Assembly (NCBI GenBank): GCA_020796225.1
Contig: CM036767.1
Coordinates: forward strand, 24,177,138-24,241,137
Direction of reading: 5' to 3'
DNA length: 64,000 bases
Source: Arion vulgaris
Taxonomy: Eukaryota > Mollusca > Gastropoda > Stylommatophora > Arionidae
Shown: positions 36,601 to 46,700 of the stretch, piece after piece
Layout: each line of letters begins with the position of its first letter
How positions within the stretch are numbered: the first letter of the stretch is position 1
Program-made: the position numbers and the translations under genes
The notes under the pieces: model-generated
Database searches by the model: none
The model's input: the letters and a program-made list of their open reading frames with translations, nothing else
What the model was told of the DNA's origin: nothing

Positions 36601-38758
36601 TGCTATTCACGAAAGACTTACATGAGTTCATGCTTTTCGTGTACATGAGAGAAATCTTGCTATTCACGAAAGACTTACATGAGTTCATGCTTTTTGTGTA
36701 CATGAGAGAAATCTTGCTATTCACGAAAGACTTACATGAGTTCATGCTTTTTGTGTACATGAGAGAAATCTTGCTATTCACGAAAGACTTACATGAGTTC
36801 ATGCTTTTTGTGTACATGAGAGAAATCTTGCTATTCACGAAAGACTTACATGAGTTCATGCTTTTCGTCTACATGAGAGAAATCTTGCTATTCACGAAAG
36901 ACTTACATGAGTTCATGCTTTTTGTGTACATGAGAGAAATCTTGCTATTCACGAAAGACTTACATGAGTTCATGCTTTCGTGTACATGAGAGAAATCTTG
37001 CTATTCACGAAAGACTTACATGAGTTCATGCTTTTCGTGTACATGAGAGAAATCTTGCTATTCACGAAAGACTTACATGAGTTCATGCTTTTTGTGTACA
37101 TGAGAGAAATCTTGCTATTCACGAAAGACTTACATGAGTTCATGCTTTTTGTGTACATGAGAGAAATCTTGCTATTCACGAAAGACTTACATGAGTTCAT
37201 GCTTTTCGTGTACATGAGAGAAATCTTGCTATTCACGAAAGACTTACATGAGTTCATGCTTTTTGTGTACATGAGAGAAATCTTGCTATTCACGAAAGAC
37301 TTACATGAGTTCATGCTTTTTGTGTACATGAGAGAAATCTTGCTATTCACGAAAGACTTACATGAGTTCATGCTTTTTGTGTACATGAGAGAAATCTTGC
37401 TATTCACGAAAGACTTACATGAGTTCATGCTTTTTGTGTACATGAGAGAAATCTTGCTATTCACGAAAGACTTACATGAGTTCATGCTTTTTGTGTACAT
37501 GAGAGAAATCTTGCTATTCACGAAAGACTTACATGAGTTCATGCTTTTTGTGTACATGAGAGAAATCTTGCTATTCACGAAAGACTTACATGAGTTCATG
37601 CTTTTTGTGTACATGAGAGAAATCTTGCTATTCACGAAAGACTTACATGAGTTCATGCTTTTTGTGTACATGAGAGAAATCTTGCTATTCACGAAAGACT
37701 TACATGAGTTCATGCTTTTTGTGTACATGAGAGAAATCTTGCTATTCACGAAAGACTTACATGAGTTCATGCTTTTTGTGTACATGAGAGAAATCTTGCT
37801 ATTCACGAAAGACTTACATGAGTTCATGCTTTTTGTGTACATGAGAGAAATCTTGCTATTCACGAAAGACTTACATGAGTTCATGCTTTTTGTGTACATG
37901 AGAGAAATCTTGCTATTCACGAAAGACTTACATGAGTTCATGCTTTTTGTGTACATGAGAGAAATCTTGCTATTCACGAAAGACTTACATGAGTTCATGC
38001 TTTTTGTGTACATGAGAGAAATCTTGCTATTCACGAAAGACTTACATGAGTTCATGCTTTTTGTGTACATGAGAGAAATCTTGCTATTCACGAAAGACTT
38101 ACATGAGTTCATGCTTTTTGTGTACATGAGAGAAATCTTGCTATTCACGAAAGACTTACATGAGTTCATGCTTTCGTGTACATGAGAGAAATCTTGCTAT
38201 TCACGAAAGACTTACATGAGTTCATGCTTTTCGTGTACATGAGAGAAATCTTGCTATTCACGAAAGACTTACATGAGTTCATGCTTTTTGTGTACATGAG
38301 AGAAATCTTGCTATTCACGAAAGACTTACATGAGTTCATGCTTTCGTGTACATGAGAGAAATCTTGCTATTCACGAAAGACTTACATGAGTTCATGCTTT
38401 CGTGTACATGAGAGAAATCTTGCTATTCACGAAAGACTTACATGAGTTCATGCTTTTTGTACATGAGAGAAATCTTGCTATTCACGAAAGACTTACATGA
38501 GTTCATGCTTTTTGTGTACATGAGAGAAATCTTGCTATTCACGAAAGACTTACATGAGTTCATGCTTTTTGTGTACATGAGAGAAATCTTGCTATTCACG
38601 AAAGACTTACATGAGTTCATGCTTTTCGTGTACATGAGAGAAATCTTGCTATTCACGAAAGACTTACATGAGTTCATGCTTTTCGTGTACATGAGAGAAA
38701 TCTTGCTATTCACGAAAGACTTACATGAGTTCATGCTTTTCGTGTACATGAGAGAAAT
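33697..38758. repeat. 57-bp minisatellite, about 89 copies
   Basis: The unit CTTGCTATTCACGAAAGACT plus TACATGAGTTCATGCTTTTT plus GTGTACATGAGAGAAAT is repeated with almost no variation other than T or C before GTGTACATG and occasional loss of one to four bases (35270, 35725, 35780, 36350, 36975, 38170, 38338, 38397, 38458). Because 57 is a multiple of three, 19-residue repeat frames stay open for up to 400 codons on both strands; these are not credible genes. The complement of each unit contains CATGTAAGT, a donor-like string in the kinase sense direction. Confidence 0.97.
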
Positions 38759-38989
38759 CCGAAAATAATTTTCTACTTTACCAAAAAAAAAACGTTGCCA
38801 ACAAACATGAAAAATAAGAATTAACTCTTTTCGTCCAAGAGTTCAAGTTATCTATGATTGACCAATAATTGAGTGTATGCATCCGTTAGCAAGATGTGGC
38901 CTAACCAATAAGATAAATCTAAAAAGACCGTAATGTTGTTACGCTGTGTGATAAGTGAAAGTAGTAAAGCATTTCGATCGTAGGAAATG

Positions 38990-39245
38990 TTCGTGTGGTG
39001 CCGGGGCCCTGAAGGGAATCAAAGAATAGTACCACTGCCATCTACAATGCATGTCGTAAGAGGCGACTGATGTAGGCCTTAGGGGTTTCTCCCAGTAAAT
39101 AAAAGCAGCGCAAAAATCAGATGTGCTGGCCTACTTGTAGGCGCATAACTGACACAACGTACAATCGCTCTTAGGCTCAGATCACATACAAATCACAGTG
39201 ATTGACAAGTGGTCGATATGGAGAGTTGGAAGAAGAAGATTGTAG
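38990..39245 (+). mobile_element. SINE-like dispersed repeat, copy 2
   Basis: Matches the complement of 10135-10440. Contains GCATGTCGTAAGAGGCGACT and ends GGAAGAAGAAGATTG. Confidence 0.65.
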
Positions 39246-40580
39246 GAAAAACATGAGTGCGCCGAACTTGCCTGCGTCCACAATTCATACTTTGTATACC
39301 AAATAGAAAGGTTCTTGAGACAGAAGACAATAAAGCTAAGGGACATATGGAATCGAAGGAAGACATTACACTAATAGCCATTAACGCCACTGCTATACTG
39401 TCCTGAGACTTCTACTAGTGTACAATTTCAGAAAATTTAAGAGCACTTTTTGGTAAGAATTCCCTTCTTGTTATGTTTTGTTCACATCAAAGCCGCTGTA
39501 ACACCCACACATTTTGTTCTCTGATTACATTAGCCATTTTGTTGACAAATGCTGTAGAGAAAATAGCGGCGATATTATGCCGCGATAATTTGCCGCTTGT
39601 GACTGTGGATAATTTGGTTACTTCTCCACTTGGCATTATCCATCATGACGGCATCCTATGTACTGTATATCATTACCATCCAATACTACCTTGTTGCTGC
39701 AAGTATGGGACAAATAAAACACACAAAAGACACAATTATAGCTTATTACTCATTCTACAGAGCAAAAAACACTACAGTCATAGAACATTTAAAAAGAAAA
39801 ACATAAAAAATGCAGACGAATCAAATTATCAACACAAGCCAGCTTCGGGAAATTTCCCTCAATTAGATAGCTTCAAAAAATACATTGACAAATACATATT
39901 TAATTATATTTTTGCCCTCGTCCAATTTAATTAGTTTTATTACTAGTTTTTTCTCTCTCTCAAATTAGTAGTTATGAATAACCTGCATACGATACTGTCC
40001 GATTCGATTCTAGTGAAGATAGCAAATGTTATCCTAATCAAAACATTGCAGGATTGACTAATAAGGAAAGAAAACGATATCGTAATAAAAGCATAGTTGG
40101 ATTGATTTTAGTCAATACATCAATTTATTATCCTAGTCAAAGACTCGTAGCCAAAATGACTTTAATCTTTACAGCAAATTAGTGTTGTTCTAAATTCATC
40201 AATAGTTCATGAAACCATGACTATTATATTATTCGAATTCAAGTTTCAATTAGAAAAAATGGGGTTTGTGGTGTTTAATTGGTTCTTCTGCATACATGAT
40301 CATCTTGTGCGAATAGAGATTTGACCAATGCTTGTTTGTCTAGTTTATTTAGGATAATACAAATGAATCGTAGTAAGTAGCAACATAAATGAATGACTCG
40401 TGTGTCACGACACCTTTTCACTTCATTTGCATATATATTACAATACATTTTCGTTGTCACTGATCTACTCAACTTATTTTTGCTTCTTGTGTTACTTTCA
40501 TATCAAAGAAATGTCCAGTTGTTATATTATGCCTGTCGTTTGTTGCCTGTTGTTAAGCCTTCAATAATGGATGTCTCCTA
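39246..40580. other. Intron A-B, unrecognised AT-rich stretch
   Basis: An open frame of 153 codons at 39473-39934 (+) has no recognised domain and ordinary intron composition. I do not call it a gene. Confidence 0.4.
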
Positions 40581-40589
40581 AAATCATCT

Positions 40590-41240
40590 CGCATGAGGGC
40601 ATGAAAGTCAGCATACAGTTCGATGGCCGTACGTCTGACATCATCATCATCAAATAGCTTGTCCTAAGCAAAACTTTGTCACCCCAACAGTCCTCCGGGA
40701 ACTCTCTCTCTCATAGGCCAGATGTCCTGTCTCTGCAACCGTCATGTTCAGACGTCATGTTCAATCTCCTACCACAGGTCAAGCATACATGATCAAGGTT
40801 AGACGTGTGCGTGTTGTGTGTTCTATCTTTTCGCGCAGCTCGTTTTCTCTGTACCTCAACGGCACGATGATTCTCAGCTATGCGGGTTCCTCTTGTGTTG
40901 TCACAGTGCCACATTTGGCGATCTTGCGCAAGGGTTCCCAGCACGTGGTGTCTATATCAAAGCATTTCAGAGACACTTTAAGAGTGTTTTTAGAGCATTT
41001 TTCTGTCCACCAGCTAAACGTCTGCCCCTTTTTGTTCGCCATACATAAACTGTTTTGCGATGCGTTTATCAGACACCCGAGTAACGTGACCGGCCCATCT
41101 CACTTGGGCCTTCTGCAACAGGGTGTTGACGCTTAGGATCTTTGCTCTTGTGAGAACTTCGGTATCTGGAATTTTGTCCTGCCAGCTTATTTTTAGTATT
41201 ATGCGTAGAAAGCTTGTGTGGAAGTTGTTTAAGGGCTCAT
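40590..41240 (-). pseudogene. LINE RT tail fragment (family c)
   Basis: The minus strand encodes SWQDKIPDTEVLTRAKILSV, VRWAGHVTRV, KRIAKQFMYGE and, after shifts, LDHVCLTCGRRLN, the zinc-finger-like end of this LINE group. Its upstream part lies within the inverted repeat arm at 41068-41363. Confidence 0.8.
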
Positions 41241-41363
41241 GCTACAGGATTTCTCAACTCTCAGTAAAATTAAGTGATACATAGCAATTACTACTAGGTT
41301 GGTCTAAAATGAAAATTTATATATCTTTCGCATTAATAAATTATCGGGTTGCCATGGAAACAG
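41068..41363 (-). repeat. Left arm of a 296-bp inverted repeat
   Basis: Almost identical to the complement of 42590-42884. It joins LINE family c sequence to a different sequence at the same junction (TGAGCCC before TTAAACAACTTCC) in both arms. Confidence 0.9.
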
Positions 41364-41716
41364 CAGCCAACTTGGATTGTAAACAATGTCGTACGGTCTC
41401 CAAGCAGAGTGAAATCAATAACAATAGCAATTTTTTCGACTGCACAGCCTAAATATACCAATATTCTGTCCCGCTGAGAACTGTAAATTGTTCTGTAACA
41501 TGTAACGAAGGATCTCTGAGGGTGCGGCGAATAAGACTTACCCAATTCACGGGCAAAAATAGGACCCACTGGCTCATTAAAAAATTCATACAAATTTATT
41601 TCCTTGAGAAAGGTGGATTTTCTGTTGGCTAGTCCCTTCAATATTAATAGACATATATCAGGGCCAAATCTCATATTGATATCTTGAAGATTTCGTGGAA
41701 AATGTACATTACCCAC
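41333..41716 (-). CDS. Unrecognised open frame, 127 codons
   Basis: An intact minus-strand frame starting MGNVHFPRNLQDINMRFGPD and ending in the inverted-repeat arm. The residue mix is protein-like, but I recognise no domain. The last part overlaps a sequence also found as an insertion in a LINE copy at 42590-42719, so the frame is probably part of an unrecognised mobile element. Confidence 0.3.
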   Translation of the reverse strand: MGNVHFPRNLQDINMRFGPDICLLILKGLANRKSTFLKEINLYEFFNEPVGPIFARELGKSYSPHPQRSFVTCYRTIYSSQRDRILVYLGCAVEKIAIVIDFTLLGDRTTLFTIQVGCCFHGNPIIY

Positions 41717-41739
41717 GTTAACAAAATTTACAAATGAGA

Positions 41740-42110
41740 GAAAACTGCATTTTAAAAATTTAATGTGAATTCAGTCTAAATTGTCAGAGAAATCGTCCGT
41801 TACAGCATACAGTCATTGCCTAGCCTAATTAAATCTAAAATATTTGTTAGTACTCAGATCAAGCTTTACATCGATATATAACACGATTTGGTTTATTGAA
41901 CTCCATACACTGTCTCTAAGCACCAAACAAAGACAATTGTAGACATCTTCTATAAAGAATTTTTAGAGGGTAGTGTCGTTCAAAAATAATTTTGAAGCAT
42001 ATTTCGTGATTACAAATAAAAACACTTTGCGTAATTCGATAGTAGAGATGCAATACTAACATAATATGATGAATTTCAAAAATCGATATCTGTAGGCTAA
42101 ATGACTAAAT
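41740..42110. other. Spacer of the inverted repeat, unrecognised
   Basis: AT-rich sequence without recognisable coding or repeat content. Confidence 0.5.
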
Positions 42111-42129
42111 CGTCTGTAGCATGGTACCT

Positions 42130-42895
42130 TAATTTTCTTGCGTGTCTGCTATATACTGTCCATGTCTCGCTTGTGTCCATGTCACGATACTACCCTAGTG
42201 GCGCACAGTGAGGCTACCCTGCAATCACTAATCAATAATTTGACCAGGGCATATGGTCTATTCTCTCTGACTATAAAGGATACCAAGACATTGGTTTATG
42301 TCAGGGAAGTAACACATCAACAAATATCACTTTAAATTGTAACCATCTAACACCAGTTTTTTAAAAGTTGCTTTCTTGGGTCTATAGTCACTGTCATCCT
42401 TTCTCTTGACGAAGAAATCAACGCTCGAATAGGGAGTGCGGCTACTACATTCGACAAACTATCAACGAGAGGGTGTGACAAAACAAAATCAACATTGCAG
42501 ACGAAGATTCAAAATTATCGAGCCTGTGTAATTAGCTCTTTACTATATGGCTCAGAAACATGGACAGCCTACTCAAGGCATAATAGGATCTGTTTCATGG
42601 CAACCCGATAATTTATTAATGCGAAAGATATATAAATTTTCATTTTAGACCAACCTAGTAGTAATTGCTATGTATCACTTAATTTTACTGAGAGTTGAGA
42701 AATCCTGTAGCATGAGCCCTTAAACAACTTCCACACAAGCTTTCTACGCATAATACTAAAAATAAGCTGGCAGGACAAAATTCCAGATACCGAAGTTCTC
42801 ACAAGAGCAAAGATCCTAAGCGTCAACACCCTGTTGCAGAAGGCCCAAGTAAGATGGGCCGGTCACGTTGCTCGGGTGCCTGATCTATCACCTTT
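42130..42895 (+). pseudogene. LINE RT fragment (family c) with internal insertion
   Basis: The plus strand encodes HDTTLVAHSEATLQSLINNL (catalytic box region), LDEEINARIGSAATTFDKLS and LLYGSETWTAYSRHNR. A 130-base insertion (about 42587-42719) follows, then the frame resumes as LNNFHTSFLRIILKISWQDK and VRWAGHVARVPD. Intact relatives such as 51860-52500 lack the insertion. Confidence 0.8.
42590..42884 (+). repeat. Right arm of the 296-bp inverted repeat
   Basis: See 41068-41363; the arms are separated by 1.2 kb. Confidence 0.9.
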
Positions 42896-43330
42896 GATGT
42901 CTCCGCAAGATTATGAACATCAGGTGCTACGACAAGATAGCCCACTCTGAAGTACTGCAACATGCAAACTTGCCTTCCATCATGGGCATGCTCAGTAGTA
43001 GAAGACTAAGAGGGCTATGACATGTGAGAAGAATATGGAATAGCTGCATACCCCGTCAGGAATTGTTCTGTGAACTTTCGAAAGGGAAAAAATTCCAATG
43101 CAGACCACTACTCAGATATAAGGATATCTGCAACTGCAAGGCCTCAATGCAGAACTTTCCTATGGGTCCCAAAAAAAATGGAAACACTAGCTGGTGGCCG
43201 AGTTATATGGAAAAACAACATTACGCAAAGGTGCAGAATCTTTTGAAAAGAGAATTAGGTATGAGCTGAAAGGCAAGAAAGACAAGCACAAACTCAGAAG
43301 TTGTCCCAGTAACACACTTGCCAACTTACC
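42896..43330 (+). pseudogene. LINE tail fragment (family d)
   Basis: Encodes YDKIAHSEVLQHANLPSIM, HVRRIWNSCIPRQELFCELS and CRPLLRYKDICNCKASMQNF. Same family as 5446-5790. A stop after GLRGL and shifts near 43150 mark it as dead. Confidence 0.75.
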
Positions 43331-43352
43331 ATCTGTAAAGACGAAAAAGCGC

Positions 43353-43552
43353 CCGTCTGCCCAGCGTGTTCGTAGCGCGTTGGACTACGGGTGACTATCC
43401 CTCTGTGTGTGCGGCTTCAATTCCGCGGGATGGCAGAAAAAGCCACAGATTCCCAGATTTACGGTGTTCGTGGCACCGAACCGAAGGGTTACGATGTCCA
43501 TGGCACCGAGCCAAAGAGCTGAAAAGCTCAAGTGCTTCTGGATCGGAAAAAA
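43353..43552 (+). mobile_element. tRNA-derived SINE, copy 2
   Basis: The tRNA-like head has box A-like TAGCGCGTTGGAC near 43373 and box B-like GGCTTCAATTCC near 43412. The body from GGGATGGCAGAAAAAGCC to GCTTCTGGATCGGAAAA is shared with 23340-23530. It is followed by a CA-rich microsatellite. Confidence 0.75.
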
Positions 43553-43561
43553 GACGAAAAG

Positions 43562-43640
43562 ACCATACACACACACGCGCACACACACAAGCACACACGC
43601 ACGCACGGACACACACACGCACATATATATATATATTATA
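43562..43640. repeat. CA/CG and TA microsatellite
   Basis: Impure CACACA with CGCA interruptions, then ATATATATATAT. Confidence 0.95.
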
Positions 43641-43739
43641 ACATTCTATGTCAATCATAATAAAGTCTACCCAATTAGAATTTCGTTTGAATAGTGAACA
43701 AAGTGTTGATGATGTTCTAACTCGCATTATTGGAATAAT

Positions 43740-46700
43740 ATCCTCCAGTTTAGCGATATCTCTCTCTCCCTCGCGATCTCGGCCTAGACTGATGAACCAA
43801 CTTTTTTCATGAATGTTACCGTGTTTTTAAGGGACTCCGTTCCTCCGTACAGCTTCTCGCGAAGCTCTGTGTTTTGGGGCCAGGTTTTTTTTCTTATACC
43901 TGCTATCAGTTGACAATCTTGCAGAACGTGTTCTGCCGTCATGTCCGCCTTTTTGCAGGGGTACAGGCTAGTTGTGCCAATTTTAAATGTGTGAAGCATG
44001 TGGGCGCGGAGTTTGTTGTGGCCGGTACGGAGGCGAAGTATGGCAACTTGTTCACTACGAAACAGACCATAGTACCCGTCGCTGTTGTTGTGGTGAGGAT
44101 GATCTTTGTCCATTTGTCTCTATAGTGCCAGCCGATGGTTGTTCTGGCTTCCTCATAACTGACCTCGAGATCAGTTTGAGGTGGTCGCCAGCCTTCTTTA
44201 GCTAGTTTGTCGGCTTTTTCGTTTCCGCTTAAATTACAGTGTGATTGTATCCACTGAATGACGGTGCGTTTGAGAGAGCGCGATAGTTAATCGAGGGTCG
44301 CTTTGAGCTCATTCAGCTCTGTTTTGCCTACGCCTTTGAGTGTCGTGATAACCGATAGAACATCGGTGAATATCACGACTTTGTTGCGAGAGGTGCCTCT
44401 TCTCTCTAGGATCATTTCGGTCGCTGTTTTTATTGCCTCTGCCTCTGCCCTGTAGTTATTTGAGTATTTGCCTGTGGCAATCGCTTTTGTGACCGTCACT
44501 TTCTTTGAGAGTTTAAGCACTATTCCTCCTCCACCGTCGCTGATTGCGTTCCTAGCTGATCCGTCATTATAGACGTGTAACCACTTATTTTCAGGGTACT
44601 CTGTCTCTATGTATTTTTTCCGTGGCCGCTGTTCTTTCGAAGTTTTCTTGCTGGCCTTTGTTTAGTATGCCTGGGATTGATTCCCTTAGTTCAGGCATTT
44701 TGGTTTTCCACTGAGGGCACTTATCGGTTACCGGGATTGATTTGGCTTTGCAGTTTGCTAGGACCGGATGGTCAGCGATCAGTGCTTTCGCATTTTTGGC
44801 GAAGCTGGTCCTCTGTATTCTGCCCCTTCCGAATCCGTTCATTCTTTCGTACATAGGGTGGGAATTGAGCCGTTTAAGTTTTTCCGCCAACACCAAGACT
44901 TTTCTGTCCCTTCGATCTGCCATTGGTTGGATGCCTGTGATTGTTTCCATCGCCTTGATGGGCGTGGACTTCATGGCTCCTGTGATAATGCGCATTGCAC
45001 GGTTCTGGCTATTGCTCACTTTGGCAAATTGCTTGTTGGATGTACTGCTCCACGCTGCAATGTCGTACTCCAAGACCGGTTGCACTCTTCCATAGTAGAT
45101 TGTTTTGAGGACTCTGGTGTTTGCTCACCACGTGGAGCCTGCTAGTTTCGCTTTTAGTGGCCATTATCGTGAGCCTGTGTCTAGCTTTTGCCGTTATATT
45201 TTCAATAGGGGGCACCAAGTCAGTTTTCGGTCGAGTGTGGCTCCAAGGTACATTGGAGTTTTGCTTTCTGGAAGATCTTGCCCATTGACTTTAAGCTTAA
45301 TTTTGTGATCCTGGTTGTTCTGGGAGAACACAGTGTAAGTGGTTTTAGACGCATTTATGTTCATATTCCACTTTTTGACCACACTTCCAGGTTATTTAAC
45401 GTAGCTTGCAGTCGATGTTTTGCTATGAGCATTAACTCTTTCCTCGCCCATATTGCCAGGTCGTCGGCACACATGGCAGAGTGTACTCGCTTTGGTAGGC
45501 ATGTGGCTATGTAATTGACAAAGATTAGAAAGAGGGTTGGTGAGAGCACTCCTCTTTGGGGGACTCCTTGCTCTAATGTGGTTTTCATGCTAGTGTACCC
45601 TGAACTTGAACCCTTGCTGTTCTGTTCTCTAGGTATCTATCAAGCCATTTGTACATTCTTCCCTTTATACCGAGAGTGAGAAGTTTCAGTTTTAGCCCCT
45701 CTTTCCAGACTGTGTCAAACATCTCTATATCTACCAAAACTGCCAGTGTCTGTTTCTTTTCTTGAAACCATCCTCGATTTCCTGGGCGAAATAGGTTGAT
45801 CTTCTGTAGATCGGTGCTTCCGAAAGCCTCCCTGTTGTACCATGAGAAACCCTTTGCTTTCCAAGTGCCAAGATAGCCGTTTGTTCACCATGCGTTCCAT
45901 GAGTTTGCCCGTGCAGCTTAGGAGGCTTATTGGTCTGTAACTCGCCGGGTGGAGTTTATTTTGCCTGGTTTAAGGATGGGTACCATGATCGCTTCCTTCC
46001 ATTCTCGTGGTACTATGCCTGTCCTCCACGACATATTTAGGACGGCCAGTAGGACTACCTTTGCTCTAGTACCCAAGTTCTTAAGCATCTCATTTGTGAT
46101 CCCATCCTTTCCAGGCGACTTTCTGAGCTTGAGCTCCCTTAATGCCTCTTCCAACTCATTACTGGTGAAAGTAACCGTTAGGTGACTATCGGTTTTTCTT
46201 GGCTCGCCTTGGAGGGCTCTTGCTTTTCTCTTAGTGTCAACGACTTTTTCATTTGCTATGCTTACTCTGCTGACTTCGACATATTTTTGCATTAGAATGT
46301 TTGCGGCTTCCCTTCCGAGGACATCTTTTTGTCATGTTCGAGGACTATTGGGGGTCGGCTGGTGTTTTTGTCACTCAGCGCTTTTGCTAACTTCCACAAT
46401 TTATGGCCGTCCCTATCAAGGTTCAGGGATTCGGTCTTTTCAACCCAACTCTGTCTTGCTGATCGTTTGACCTCACGCTTGTATTTTGCTGCTGCCGCCT
46501 TGTAAGCAGTATTGGTCGTTACTGACTGTGCCTGTTCTGCCTAACTCCTTCCCAATTCAAGGTCGTTTTCAAGCTTCTGAACATCTGCTGTCCAGTATGG
46601 CTTGTAATCCTTCTGTGCACCTCTAGGAATGGTTTCCCGTGCCGCTTTCAGGATTGCTTGTGAGAGTTCCCTTGCCACGGTTCGCATGTTTTTCTTTTCA

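Noticed and set aside
35787..38185. Higher-order repeat of 21 units in the 57-bp array
   Set aside because: Two segments between short units are about the same length (400 and 401 codons), but their internal T/C variant patterns do not match.
33697..38768. Mirror-image frames of up to 401 codons repeating 19 residues
   Set aside because: Artefact of the 57-base period; both strands are equally open, and breaks coincide with base losses in the repeat.
39473..39934. 153-codon frame on the plus strand
   Set aside because: No domain, ordinary intron composition, and no supporting neighbours. A chance open frame is likely.
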